Shown one piece after another: positions 20,364 through 29,315 of a stretch of 64,000 bases of DNA (position 1 is its first letter; the number at the start of each line of letters is the position of its first letter). The stretch lies in NCBI GenBank assembly GCA_903945605.1, contig CAJAWH010000067.1:59003-123002 (forward strand). The letters are read 5' to 3'. The translations under genes were made by a program, and so were the position numbers. This DNA is from an uncultured Methylococcaceae bacterium. GTDB taxonomy: Bacteria; Pseudomonadota; Gammaproteobacteria; Methylococcales; Methylomonadaceae. The notes beneath the pieces are model-generated. The model made no database searches, had not been told where the DNA came from, and was given only the letters and a program-made list of their open reading frames with translations.

Positions 20364-22718
20364 ATGAACAAAACATTTATGTTAGCCGTCGTCTCAGTAG
20401 GCTTTGCCATCAACATTCAAGCCGCCGCCGACCAGGGTATCCCGGCTTCCCCCCATGCGGCTGGTAAAACCGCTACACAAGCCTTGGTCGCCAAGGCCAA
20501 CCCCATTCCACCAGCATCCGCCCCGCAACCGCAAACCATCGAGTTGGCACCAGTGATTGTCACTGCACCGTCAGCAGCTACGCTTTCTGGCAGCACCACG
20601 CCAGTAACCGTTCTGAGTGGCGACGAACTGACTATGAAAATGGGGCACACCATTGGCGAAACCTTAAAACAAGAACTGGGGATTACCAGCCAATCCTTTG
20701 GCCCCGGTGTCGGCACGCCAGTGATTCGCGGCCAAAGCGGGCCAAGGGTGCGGGTCATGGAAAATGGCATAGGCAGCAATGATGTCTCCCAGTTAAGCCC
20801 TGACCATGCCACCAGTATTGAACCGGCAATGGCTGAGAGCATAGAGGTGTTGCGCGGGCCGGCCACCTTATTGTATGGCAGCGGCGCTATGGGCGGCGTG
20901 GTGAATATTATCGACAACCGCATCCCTACCCATTTATACAAAAAGCCGGTCAACATCAATGTTGACCAGCGTTATGACTCGGCCTTCAATGAATCCAGCT
21001 CCGCCATGAAAACTGAAGGCAGCAAAGGACGCTGGGCCTACCATCTGGATGGTTTGTTCCGCAACAGGGGCGATATGTCCATCGGCGGAGCTGCCATTGA
21101 TGCCAGCAAAGCGCAAGCCCTAGACCCCACCTTAACAGTGGTCAACAACAGCCACGGTTATGTGCCCAATACCTTTGCCCAGACCCTTAACGGGGCGCTG
21201 GGTGCTTCTTATGTCGGTGATGGTGGCTTTATCGGGCTGGGTATCAATCAATTTCATAATAATTACGGCATTGCCCCAGATGGGGGAACTTTTACGGCAC
21301 GCTTGCCCAACGGCAGCACCTCCGCGTTTGCCGACCCCAACACCCGCATTGACCAAAACCAACAAAAGTACGACATAAAAAGCGAACTGGCCCAGCCTTT
21401 TAGTTTTGCCAATAAGCTCAGTATGCGCCTAGGTTACACCGACTATGCCCATACCGAATGGAACGGCGGGGTTTCCGGCATAGCTTTTAACCCCGGCACG
21501 GCATTCAGTAACAAAACCTACGAGGGGCGGGTCGAACTGACCCATAAAGCCATTGGCCCGTTACAGGGGGCAGTCGGCATGCAAGTCATTTCCAGCCAAT
21601 TTGCCGCATTCGATTATCCTGCCGGAGGCGTGCCTGATGCACTGCTGCCACTGCCCGCCAGCCAAAATATTGTGACCAATATTGTACCCAACACCCAAAG
21701 CAACAGTGTTGGGGTGTTCGGGCTGGAGTCACTGGCATTTGGCGCGGTCAACTATCAATTGGGTTTACGGGTAGAAGACTCGCTATTGGCACCTAATGCC
21801 AGCAGCAGCTATACCGCCCCCTATATCCTGACAGGCCACTCAGGCTATAACTATTCGGTCGGATCATCTTATAACTACACACCACTCAGCGCCTCCGCCT
21901 CTGCCTTATGGAAAATGGATGAAGACAACAGCTTAAATATGGCACTGACACGTTCCCAACGCGCACCACAAGTGCAAGAACTGTTCGCCAACGGCTATCA
22001 CGATGCCACCCGCAGTTATGAATTGGGCAATGCCAATTTACAAATGGAAACGTCGTATAACGTGGATTTGGGTTATAAATACAAATCCGACTGGGTGCAA
22101 GCCGAACTGGACTTGTTCAATAATTGGGCAAACAACTACATTTACCAACAACGTACTGGGGAGTTTGTGCCGCAAGGCTTTATACCCACTTATGGCAATG
22201 CTTTGGATCAGGCAAACGCCAGTTGCCAAGCGGGTTCAACAAGCGGTGCTTGCACGCCGGTGACCGCCAGCTACCAAGCCGATGCCATTTTTAAGGGCTA
22301 TGAAGGCAAGCTGGTTTTCCCGATAGCGGAAATGGGGCGGCGTACCTTGGATTTGACCCTGTTCAGCGATTACACCAATGGCACATTTGTCACCGGCGGG
22401 GCCGTACCACGGATGCCGCCATTGCGTTTCGGCTTACAATGGGATTACACCGACAAGAGCTGGTCTGCCAATGTGCGTTTTACCCGTGGCGCAGCGCAAG
22501 ACCATCCGGGCGCCAATGACAGCACCACCCCGGGCTACAATTTGTTGACTATGGGGGCAGAATACAAAATCAAGGACTTCCACGACAGTAAAATTATGCT
22601 GTTCCTGAATGGTAATAATCTGCTTAATGAAAATATCCGCAATTCAGTGTCTTATTTACGCAATTTTGCGCCAGAACCGGGGCGGGGGGCGCAGCTGGGC
22701 ATACGGATCAGTTATTGA
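20364..22718 (+). CDS. znuD: TonB-dependent receptor, ZnuD-like (zinc uptake)
   Basis: 784 aa from ATG 20364, chosen because AAGG stands 5 bases before it; an earlier ATG at 20349 lacks a ribosome-binding site. A signal peptide (MNKTFMLAVVSVGFAINIQA) is followed by the plug domain (about 55-180), with PVIRGQSGPRVRVMENG and VSQLSPDHATSIEPAMAESI as in ZnuD, then a 22-strand type barrel ending in the aromatic-terminated strand AQLGIRISY. ZnuD receptors import zinc (or zinc chelates, sometimes haem) across the outer membrane with TonB energy. It follows zur by 73 bp and shares an operator with it, which favours zinc. Confidence 0.87.
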   Translation: MNKTFMLAVVSVGFAINIQAAADQGIPASPHAAGKTATQALVAKANPIPPASAPQPQTIELAPVIVTAPSAATLSGSTTPVTVLSGDELTMKMGHTIGETLKQELGITSQSFGPGVGTPVIRGQSGPRVRVMENGIGSNDVSQLSPDHATSIEPAMAESIEVLRGPATLLYGSGAMGGVVNIIDNRIPTHLYKKPVNINVDQRYDSAFNESSSAMKTEGSKGRWAYHLDGLFRNRGDMSIGGAAIDASKAQALDPTLTVVNNSHGYVPNTFAQTLNGALGASYVGDGGFIGLGINQFHNNYGIAPDGGTFTARLPNGSTSAFADPNTRIDQNQQKYDIKSELAQPFSFANKLSMRLGYTDYAHTEWNGGVSGIAFNPGTAFSNKTYEGRVELTHKAIGPLQGAVGMQVISSQFAAFDYPAGGVPDALLPLPASQNIVTNIVPNTQSNSVGVFGLESLAFGAVNYQLGLRVEDSLLAPNASSSYTAPYILTGHSGYNYSVGSSYNYTPLSASASALWKMDEDNSLNMALTRSQRAPQVQELFANGYHDATRSYELGNANLQMETSYNVDLGYKYKSDWVQAELDLFNNWANNYIYQQRTGEFVPQGFIPTYGNALDQANASCQAGSTSGACTPVTASYQADAIFKGYEGKLVFPIAEMGRRTLDLTLFSDYTNGTFVTGGAVPRMPPLRFGLQWDYTDKSWSANVRFTRGAAQDHPGANDSTTPGYNLLTMGAEYKIKDFHDSKIMLFLNGNNLLNENIRNSVSYLRNFAPEPGRGAQLGIRISY

Positions 22719-22840
22719 TTGGTTTAACTGGCGTTATTCGGCAGGTTGGCTAAACTTAATCCAACTTTGGCTGAGCGTTCAATAATTGCCCTCGTAAATA
22801 ACGCTTGAAATAATACGTCGAACGTAATACTGTTTTTACC

Positions 22841-23119
22841 ATGATTAAATCGTTCCGCTGTAAAAACACCTAAGCATTGTTTGAAGGCCAATCGCCTATC
22901 GCTTTTCGCACGTTCCAAAATGTAGCGGAACGCAAACTGCAACAATTGCACAGTGCCGCCAGTCTAGCGTTTTTGCGAAGCCCGCCCGGTAACCGTCTGG
23001 AAATGCTTAGAGGTAACCGCGAAGGACAATATAGCATCCGCATCAACGACCAGTGACGGATTTGCTTCCGCTGGCAGGACAATGATGTCTTTGATGTCGA
23101 AATAATTGATTACCACTAA
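22841..23119 (+). pseudogene. higB: HigB/GraT-type toxin gene broken by two stop codons
   Basis: Read from ATG 22841 in one frame the region gives a 92-residue RelE/HigB-type toxin (MIKSFRCKNT, LFEGQSPIAFRTFQNVAERK, RSPPGNRLEMLRGN, REGQYSIRIND, ICFRWQDNDVFDVEIIDYH), interrupted by TAA at 22871-22873 and TGA at 23054-23056. In homologs these positions are Glu (…NTEALF) and Trp (NDQWRVCFRW), so each stop is one base change from sense (GAA to TAA, TGG to TGA). There are no indels. Such toxins cleave mRNA on the ribosome. This copy cannot make a full protein. The antitoxin gene follows 15 bp later. Confidence 0.85.
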
Positions 23120-23134
23120 CAGGAGGACATCCCC

Positions 23135-23437
23135 ATGATTGAAAACAAAATGCGCCCAATCCACCCGGGCGAAATCTTGCGGGAAGATTTTTTGCTGCCA
23201 TTGGGCATGAGCGTCAACGCCCTGGCACTTGCCTTGCATGTTCCAGCCACCCGTCTGCACGCGATAGTAAATGAGCGGCGTGCGGTTACGCCGGACACAG
23301 CTTTGCGGTTGGCGCGTTACTTTGGCGGCGACGCGGATTCTTGGCTTAACCTGCAAAGCGCTTACAATCTGCGAAGTGCCAAGCAAAAACTGCTGCCCAT
23401 TATTGAACGTGAAATAATCCCCCGGGAAGCGGCATAA
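23135..23437 (+). CDS. higA: HigA-type antitoxin (XRE helix-turn-helix)
   Basis: 100 aa. MRPIHPGEILREDFLLPLGM and the XRE helix-turn-helix (SVNALALALHVPATRLHAIVNERRAVTPDTALRL) are typical of HigA/GraA antitoxins, which bind and neutralise the toxin and repress their own promoter. A strong AGGAGG stands 8 bases before the ATG. The gene is intact although its toxin partner upstream carries two stop codons, so it may persist as a stand-alone repressor or as protection against related toxins. Confidence 0.92.
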   Translation: MIENKMRPIHPGEILREDFLLPLGMSVNALALALHVPATRLHAIVNERRAVTPDTALRLARYFGGDADSWLNLQSAYNLRSAKQKLLPIIEREIIPREAA

Positions 23438-23494
23438 CTCGCCCATAACGGGAAAACCCAAAGCAATCATCACTTTTGATACCTTAAAAACACA

Positions 23495-23749
23495 TTATTT
23501 GCCTGTAACCATTAGGCTGTGAATGTCCGCGAGTTTTGCAGAACGGGCCAATGACAGATTACCTTCATTGAACAAGTCCGTTGCCAATGCTTTGTGCACG
23601 CATGGCATCCCGATTATTTTGGCCGATTTGAGGCCAATCATTAACGCATCCGGTACTTTCTGATTCATCACCAACACCATGTCGTCATGCGCCATCCGCA
23701 AAGCAGCTCCCGGATTGTTTTTTAAACCGCTGACATTGACTGTTTTCAT
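23495..23749 (-). CDS. Phd-like antitoxin with UPF0175-like tail, probably shortened
   Basis: 84 aa from ATG 23749 (MKTVNVSGLKNNPGAALRMA), the start of Phd/YefM-type antitoxins. The C-terminal part (ALATDLFNEGNLSLARSAKL) resembles UPF0175 helix-turn-helix proteins (…LYEEGKLSLGKAAELAG…), so it looks like the Phd-UPF0175 fusion type that is longer elsewhere. Here it stops at LMVTGK; reading past the TAA in the same frame gives SKVMIALGFPVMG, which recalls the usual end (VS.LGIPVV). That suggests a nonsense or small-indel truncation. No toxin gene is next to it. Possibly non-functional. Confidence 0.6.
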   Translation of the reverse strand: MKTVNVSGLKNNPGAALRMAHDDMVLVMNQKVPDALMIGLKSAKIIGMPCVHKALATDLFNEGNLSLARSAKLADIHSLMVTGK

Positions 23750-24015
23750 GGGTTTGCCTGATGGAATTCCCCAATGCGCCCATGCCCATGCCCGGCATCG
23801 GTTTCGATTTCGATATGGGTGGGTGACTGGCACAACTCCGGTTTGTTGGCAGCTATCGCCTCCTCGAAAGAATTCGGCTTCGCTCTGGAGGGAACACACG
23901 GCAGCATCAAAGGGGCAAGAAAGTTATAATTACCAGCAAATGATTTTTTGCAGGTATGAATGCTAAAATTGCAGCGTTGTGTAACATGAATTAACATTAG
24001 CCTTAGTGGGGGAAC

Positions 24016-24753
24016 GTGAAAATCTCGATTGTCATACCGGTGCATAATGAGGCGGGTAATATAGCTTCATTGATAGAAGAGACCGGGCAGGCATTATGCA
24101 ATGCAGAGGCCTATGAAATTATAGTCGTTGATGACGGCAGCCAAGACTGCACCGCCAACGTATTAAAAAACTTACTGGACAACAACACCCAAGGTTTAAG
24201 GGTTATTCGCCACCAGCAACGCTATGGGCAAAGCACCGCGCTCCATACTGGCATCAAAATGGCCCGCTTCGACCATATTGCCACCTTAGATGGCGATGGG
24301 CAAAACGATCCTGCCGACATTGCCCGGTTATACCAGCTACTTATCCAGCAGCATTCAACCAACGCCGCGCTATGGATGGTCGCGGGATGGCGCAAAAGCC
24401 GTCATGATTCGCAATGGCGGCTGTTTTCATCGCAATTTGCCAACACCATTCGCGCCAAACTGTTGCATGACCATACCCCCGACACCGGCTGCGGCACCAA
24501 GGTGTTTTTTAAGGACAAGTTTTTGCAATTGCCGTATTTTGACCACATGCACCGGTTTTTACCGGCATTAATGATTCGGGCGGGCGGCAAGGTGATTTCA
24601 GAACCGGTCAACCACCGGCCCCGACTGACAGGCCAGTCCAATTACCGTACCTTGGACAGGCTGGCGGCGGGCATCATTGACTTATTAGGTGTGATCTGGC
24701 TACAACGTCGCGCCAAAGTGGCGGTCGCCGAGGAAGTTGGCTGTGACCAATGA
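24016..24753 (+). CDS. Family 2 glycosyltransferase (dolichol-phosphate mannose synthase-like)
   Basis: 245 aa from GTG 24016, with GGGGGA just upstream. The GT2 fold opens with VKISIVIPVHNEAGN, VVDDGSQD and LDGDGQNDP (the metal-binding DxD region); DTGCGTKVFF and HRPRLTGQSNY are also conserved in DPM-like enzymes. There is no C-terminal membrane pair, so it is of the soluble or peripheral type. It probably moves a sugar onto undecaprenyl phosphate for surface polysaccharide or lipid A decoration. It overlaps the LABN gene by 11 bp, a common pairing. Confidence 0.85.
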   Translation: MKISIVIPVHNEAGNIASLIEETGQALCNAEAYEIIVVDDGSQDCTANVLKNLLDNNTQGLRVIRHQQRYGQSTALHTGIKMARFDHIATLDGDGQNDPADIARLYQLLIQQHSTNAALWMVAGWRKSRHDSQWRLFSSQFANTIRAKLLHDHTPDTGCGTKVFFKDKFLQLPYFDHMHRFLPALMIRAGGKVISEPVNHRPRLTGQSNYRTLDRLAAGIIDLLGVIWLQRRAKVAVAEEVGCDQ

Positions 24754-25033
24754 GCATTTCTGGTTAGCGGTCGGCCTGTTAGGGCAAGTGTTGTTCACCG
24801 CCCGTTTTGTGGTGCAATGGCTACAAAGCGAGAAAGAAAAGAAAAGCGTCATTCCATTGGCATTCTGGTATTTCAGTATTTCCGGCGGCATCACCCTACT
24901 GGTTTATGCCATTTATCGACAAGACCCTGTGTTTATCATCGGTCAAGCGTCAGGGCTGCTGATTTATTTCCGTAACTTGTATTTTGTCCTCCATGGGCAA
25001 AAAAAATTAAAAACCCACCCAACACCGCGTTGA
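24743..25033 (+). CDS. Lipid A biosynthesis N-terminal domain (LABN) membrane protein
   Basis: 96 aa from GTG 24743, with AGGA 8 bases upstream and an 11-bp overlap with the glycosyltransferase gene; a TTG at 24737 is an alternative. Three membrane segments and the motif FTARFVVQWLQSEKEKKSV..LAFWYFSISGG mark the LABN family (the region that precedes some LpxB proteins). These small proteins occur next to DPM-like glycosyltransferases and are thought to help present or flip lipid-linked sugars. Confidence 0.85.
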   Translation: MTNEHFWLAVGLLGQVLFTARFVVQWLQSEKEKKSVIPLAFWYFSISGGITLLVYAIYRQDPVFIIGQASGLLIYFRNLYFVLHGQKKLKTHPTPR

Positions 25034-25075
25034 ACCTTGTTGAACCTTTCACTTTAATTGCTTAAGGCTAAATTT

Positions 25076-25840
25076 ATGCCCGTTTCCCTTACCGATCTCG
25101 AAACCATTGTCCGCAATGCCGGTGCCATCGCCCTCAACTATTTTAAGGATTTAAAACACCTACAAGTGACACAAAAAAATCCGCGCGATTACGTCACAGC
25201 CGCTGATGTGGCGGTCGAAGCATTCCTGCAAGAAACACTGACCCGCGCCTATCCTGAATATGGTTTTTGGGGCGAAGAAAGCGGACAAAGCAACAACCAA
25301 AATGCCCGCTGGATTGTAGACCCGATTGACGGCACGCATTCTTTTTCTAAAGGCCAATATTTTTGGTCAATCAGCGTCGCTTTGGAAATTGACCAATCAT
25401 TAATTTTAGGGGTGGTTTATGCCCCCGCATTGGATGATTTGTACAGTGCCGAACGGGGCAAGGGGGCCAGCAAGAACAACGCCCCTATTGCCGTATCCAC
25501 TGAAGACAGCTTGGGCAATGCCATGATCTCCACCGGCTTTGCCTGTTTGCGTTCGTATCTTGAACACAATAACTTAGAACGTTTTGCCCGGATTGCCCAA
25601 CAAACCACCGGACAACGCCGCTTTGGCTCAGCGGCTTTAGATTTGTGTCTGGTTGCGGACGGACAAGTGGATGCGTTTTGGGAGCAAGAATTGAACTTGT
25701 ACGATGTGGCTGCAGGGGCGTTGATTGCGATGGAAGCAGGCGGGTCAGTAACCGATTTTCAGGGTAATCCGGGCGTTTTCCCTAAGCAGATACTGGCAAC
25801 CAACGGCAAAATCCTCGGGCAATTGCTGCCGTTGATGTAA
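25076..25840 (+). CDS. Inositol monophosphatase family phosphatase
   Basis: 254 aa from ATG 25076, with AAGG 8 bases before it. The metal and substrate motifs are all present: WGEESG, WIVDPIDGTHSF, and near the end LYDVAAGALIAMEAGG. Members of this Mg-dependent, Li-sensitive family dephosphorylate inositol phosphate, histidinol phosphate (HisN) or 3'-phosphoadenosine phosphate (CysQ); the sequence alone does not decide. A HisN-type role is plausible. It follows the LABN gene by 42 bp and may be cotranscribed with the sugar-lipid genes. Confidence 0.85.
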   Translation: MPVSLTDLETIVRNAGAIALNYFKDLKHLQVTQKNPRDYVTAADVAVEAFLQETLTRAYPEYGFWGEESGQSNNQNARWIVDPIDGTHSFSKGQYFWSISVALEIDQSLILGVVYAPALDDLYSAERGKGASKNNAPIAVSTEDSLGNAMISTGFACLRSYLEHNNLERFARIAQQTTGQRRFGSAALDLCLVADGQVDAFWEQELNLYDVAAGALIAMEAGGSVTDFQGNPGVFPKQILATNGKILGQLLPLM

Positions 25841-25898
25841 TTGCCCCGTGTCATGCTTAAGTTGGACTTGGACATGCCCGGCAACGCCCACAACGCTT

Positions 25899-26354
25899 CT
25901 AACCGGCGGCCTGATACCCATCAGTATTGTTCAAAACCCAGCGTTCCCCACCCGCCAGCAAATATTCTTTTTTCCAAAACGGTGCTTGGGACTTTAAGGC
26001 TTCCATGATAAAACGGCTGGCATCAAAAGCATCACCCCGGTGTGATGACCACACGGCAACCAGCACAATCGGTTCATTCGGCAAGATTGCTCCAACCCGA
26101 TGCACCACCAACACCTCCAGCAACCGCCATTGTTGCTGGGCGTTGGCAATGATTTTTTCCAGTTGGTTTTCGGTCATGCCGGGGTAATGCTCAAGATGCA
26201 TCCCATGGACTTCATCGCCTTCATTAAAATCACGCAGCGTGCCGACAAACACGCTGGTGGCACCAAATTTACCGGCCAGTGCGCTGACCGACTGCTGGTG
26301 GGCGGGCAACACTTGCCAAGGGTCAAAAGCGGCCTCAACAATTTTAACAGCCAC
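25899..26354 (-). CDS. moaE: Molybdopterin synthase catalytic subunit MoaE
   Basis: 151 aa. MoaE with MoaD adds two sulfurs to precursor Z to make molybdopterin. Conserved strings include GATSVFVGTLRDFNEG, LEHYPGMTE, VHRVGAILPNEPIVLVAVWS, SSHRGDAF and the catalytic lysines in KSQAPFWKKE. It begins 1 bp after moaD on the same strand. Molybdenum cofactor would serve enzymes such as formate dehydrogenase or nitrate reductase. Confidence 0.95.
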   Translation of the reverse strand: MAVKIVEAAFDPWQVLPAHQQSVSALAGKFGATSVFVGTLRDFNEGDEVHGMHLEHYPGMTENQLEKIIANAQQQWRLLEVLVVHRVGAILPNEPIVLVAVWSSHRGDAFDASRFIMEALKSQAPFWKKEYLLAGGERWVLNNTDGYQAAG

Positions 26355-26355
26355 C

Positions 26356-26589
26356 TCAACCCCCTGTTACCGGAGGAAAAAAAGCCACTTTATCGTCATC
26401 CGCCACTAAAAAATCCAGCTCCACATATTCCATATTGACCGCTGCCAATAAATTGGGCGGCAAAGGCATTTCAGGGTTGGCAAGCTGCCATACCTGCCGG
26501 ACAGTGATAGCATCGGTTATACTTAGCTCATCATCTGAACGGCCTAACGTTTCTTTTAAACTGGCGAAATAATGCACTGTTATCGTCAT
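26356..26589 (-). CDS. moaD: Molybdopterin synthase sulfur carrier subunit MoaD
   Basis: 77 aa, ubiquitin-like fold ending in PPVTGG; the terminal Gly-Gly carries the thiocarboxylate donated to MoaE. It starts MTITVHYFASLKETLG as in other MoaD proteins. It is the first gene of moaD-moaE and is divergent from moaC across 67 bp. Confidence 0.94.
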   Translation of the reverse strand: MTITVHYFASLKETLGRSDDELSITDAITVRQVWQLANPEMPLPPNLLAAVNMEYVELDFLVADDDKVAFFPPVTGG

Positions 26590-26656
26590 AATGGTTCACG
26601 CTGTCTGGCAAAAGATTAGATAATACCGCAAAATCCAACAAACACTGCCTAATACC

Positions 26657-27133
26657 ATGCCCAAGCTAACTCATTTTAATGCTTCCGGCGAAGCGCACAT
26701 GGTTGATGTGGGTGACAAACCCATAACCCAACGCATAGCAGTCACTGAAGGTTATATCGAGATGCAAGCGGAAACACTGCAACTGATAGTGGCGGGTGGC
26801 CATAAAAAAGGCGATGTGCTGACGATTGCAAGAATTGCCGGCATTATGGCGAGCAAAAAGACCGCTGAATTGATCCCCTTGTGCCATCCCCTGCCGTTAA
26901 CGCATGTCGAAATCAACTTGACACCCGAACCAGCCCATAATCGCATCCGTTGCCAAACTGTGGTGAAAACTAACGGGCGGACAGGAGTGGAAATGGAGGC
27001 GCTTAATGCCACGCAAATTGCCTTATTGACCATTTATGATATGTGCAAAGCAGTTGACCGCGGCATGGTTATCCAATCGGTGCAATTACTGGCAAAAGAC
27101 GGTGGCAAATCAGGCCACTGGACACGCGAATAA
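26657..27133 (+). CDS. moaC: Cyclic pyranopterin monophosphate synthase MoaC
   Basis: 158 aa. MoaC converts the MoaA product into cyclic pyranopterin monophosphate (precursor Z). [18 protein letters not shown] at the N-terminus, [31 protein letters not shown] and [14 protein letters not shown] are the conserved active-site blocks. It is divergent from moaD and 27 bp upstream of lpxD. No moaA or riboswitch is seen in the 67-bp leader. Confidence 0.97.
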   Translation: MPKLTHFNASGEAHMVDVGDKPITQRIAVTEGYIEMQAETLQLIVAGGHKKGDVLTIARIAGIMASKKTAELIPLCHPLPLTHVEINLTPEPAHNRIRCQTVVKTNGRTGVEMEALNATQIALLTIYDMCKAVDRGMVIQSVQLLAKDGGKSGHWTRE

Positions 27134-27160
27134 CCCAACACACTTGATACAGAGAAGCTT

Positions 27161-28204
27161 ATGACCATCACCTTACAAGACCTTGCTGACTATTGTTCCG
27201 CTACCCTGCAAGGTGGCGATGCAACGGTACTGATTAATGCCGCTGCCGATATCATCAACGCGCAACCGGGCCAAGTCACCCAACTGACCAATAACCGTTA
27301 TAGCAAATACTTACAAAACTCCCTAGCCAGTGCGTGTTTTATTGCGGATGGTTTTGTTGTGCCTGACGGGATACCCGCATCGGTCGCCTTGCTGGTCTGT
27401 GCCGACCCGGAAATGGCTTTTATTAAGGCCGTGGGGCTTCTGCATCCTGAACGTGTATACCCAACCAGCATTGCAGCGCAAGCGGTGGTGCCCAAATCCG
27501 CCGAATTAGGGGATGATATTCATATTGGTGCTTATGCGGTGCTAGGTGAGCATTGCAACATAGGTGCAGGCACGCAAGTGTTAGCGGGTGTCTATATCGG
27601 CAACCATGTCAAAATTGGCAAGCACTGCCAATTGCACCCTTATTGCGTGATTTATGACCATACCGTTATTGGTGATAATGTCATTATCCATTCGGGGGCC
27701 ATTATTGGCGCCGATGGTTTTGGTTATAAATTCCGCAATCACCAACATGTCAAAGTGCCACAAGTCGGCAATGTGGTGATTGAAGATAATGTCGAGATTG
27801 GTGCCAACACCTGCATAGACCGGGGCGCATTAGGCAGCACCACGGTTGGCTTGGGCAGCAAAATAGATAATCTGGTGCAAGTTGGCCATAATAACCAAAT
27901 CGGCAAGCATGTGATAATGTGTGGCGGGGTGGGCGTGTCCGGTTCTTGCCATATTAATGATTACGCTATTTTGGCGGGCAGCGCCGGTATTGCCGACCAT
28001 GTCACGATTGGTCAAGGTGCTGTGGTGATGGCACGCGCAGGGGTTGCCAATGATATTGCAGCGGGTAGCCATGTGTTCGGTAGCCCCGCCAAAGATAAAC
28101 GCATTGCCTATAAAGAGCAAGTTGCCTTGAGCAAATTGCCGGAGTTGCTGAAAAAAGTAAAGCTGCTGGAAGAAAAGATAACCCAGCTTGAACAACAGGG
28201 CTAA
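27161..28204 (+). CDS. lpxD: UDP-3-O-acylglucosamine N-acyltransferase LpxD
   Basis: 347 aa. LpxD adds the second 3-hydroxyacyl chain in lipid A synthesis. The N-terminal uridine-binding domain (residues 1-100) precedes a left-handed beta-helix of hexapeptide repeats (IHIGAYAVLGEHCNIGAGTQ onward) and a C-terminal helical tail (ELLKKVKLLEEKITQLEQQ). The catalytic His lies in the IGADGFGYKF region. Normally lpxD sits with fabZ-lpxA-lpxB; here it follows moaC and precedes a GSCFA gene, so it may be a second LpxD with a different acyl preference. Confidence 0.93.
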   Translation: MTITLQDLADYCSATLQGGDATVLINAAADIINAQPGQVTQLTNNRYSKYLQNSLASACFIADGFVVPDGIPASVALLVCADPEMAFIKAVGLLHPERVYPTSIAAQAVVPKSAELGDDIHIGAYAVLGEHCNIGAGTQVLAGVYIGNHVKIGKHCQLHPYCVIYDHTVIGDNVIIHSGAIIGADGFGYKFRNHQHVKVPQVGNVVIEDNVEIGANTCIDRGALGSTTVGLGSKIDNLVQVGHNNQIGKHVIMCGGVGVSGSCHINDYAILAGSAGIADHVTIGQGAVVMARAGVANDIAAGSHVFGSPAKDKRIAYKEQVALSKLPELLKKVKLLEEKITQLEQQG

Positions 28205-28274
28205 TGCGGGGTTTAGGCAATACGGCAGAGCAACCCGACCCATTTCTTACCTATCTTAATTTAAGGCATGTATT

Positions 28275-29315
28275 ATGAACCCTTATGAAAACCTGCCGGA
28301 AAAATCATTTTGGAAACCCTCGGTAGCCAGCAAAAGCCTGTTCGACATCACTGGCTTATGGGATCCGGCATTTAATATATTACCCAACCATAGAATTGTC
28401 ACTTTTGGCTCCTGTTTTGCCCAACACATTGGCCATGCCTTGACGGCACGCGGCTTTCGCTGGTTAAGCACCGAAAAACCGCCACGCGGCCTCAGCGCGA
28501 AACATGCCAAACTTTTTAACTACAACGTATTTTCTGCACGGACAGGGAATATTTACACAGCATCACTATTAAAGCAATGGGCAAGCTGGGCTTTGACGGA
28601 CGCGCCCGTGCCTGATGAGATTTGGGAACAACAAGGCCGCTTTTATGACCCCTTCAGGCCACAAATCGAACCCAATGGCTTTGCATCGGCTGAGGAACTG
28701 CGGCTGTCCCGGGCACAAACCATCGCCGCGTTTCGGGAAAGCATAAAACAAGCCCATGTGTTTGTGTTCACGCTAGGCTTAACCGAAAGCTGGGTGAATG
28801 CGCAAGCGGGCCATGAATACCCCATGTGTCCCGGCACAGTGGCCGGTGACTTTGATGCCCAACGACACCTCTTTAAAAAGCAACAATTTAATGACATCTT
28901 CAAAAGCTTGTCCGATGCCATTGAAATAATGCGGGAAAGCAATAAAAACCTGAAATTTCTGCTGACCGTTTCGCCAGTCCCCTTGACGGCCACCAATTCC
29001 GGCAATCATGTAGTAGTGGCCACCATGGAATCAAAATCCATATTAAGGGCGGTTGCGGGGCAAATGACGACCCGCTGGCGGCATGTTGATTATTTCCCCT
29101 CCTACGAAATGATTAACAGCCCCGCTTTTAAGGGCGTGTTCTTTGAACCCAATTTAAGGTCGGTCAACCCTTACGGCGTCAATTTTGTCATGAACAGTTT
29201 TTTTGATGCCTTAACGCACAAATTTGGGGAATTCAAACCCATCACCCCACGATTCAGCCGAATGAATAGTGACACAGTTTGTGAAGAGGCACTGCTGGAG
29301 GCGTTCGGACAATGA
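28275..29315 (+). CDS. GSCFA domain protein
   Basis: 346 aa. The signature FGSCFAQHIG (residues 44-53) marks the GSCFA family, predicted SGNH-type hydrolases or acyltransferases; the Ser of GSC is the likely nucleophile, with FTLGLTESW and VSPVPLTAT further conserved blocks. There is no signal peptide. Family members are often near surface-polysaccharide genes and may act on sugars or lipids. It overlaps the next gene by 4 bp (ATGA), so the two are translationally coupled. Function not established. Confidence 0.87.
   Translation: MNPYENLPEKSFWKPSVASKSLFDITGLWDPAFNILPNHRIVTFGSCFAQHIGHALTARGFRWLSTEKPPRGLSAKHAKLFNYNVFSARTGNIYTASLLKQWASWALTDAPVPDEIWEQQGRFYDPFRPQIEPNGFASAEELRLSRAQTIAAFRESIKQAHVFVFTLGLTESWVNAQAGHEYPMCPGTVAGDFDAQRHLFKKQQFNDIFKSLSDAIEIMRESNKNLKFLLTVSPVPLTATNSGNHVVVATMESKSILRAVAGQMTTRWRHVDYFPSYEMINSPAFKGVFFEPNLRSVNPYGVNFVMNSFFDALTHKFGEFKPITPRFSRMNSDTVCEEALLEAFGQ

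Noticed and set aside
23746..24015. Possible remnant of a prolyl oligopeptidase tail (IEIETDAGHGHG) upstream of the Phd-like gene
   Set aside because: Only about a dozen residues resemble the family (IET.AGHG) and nothing else in the 266-bp gap supports it; too short to call.
26590..26656. Molybdenum-cofactor riboswitch before moaC
   Set aside because: The intergenic space is only 67 bp and shared by divergent genes, too short for the known structure.
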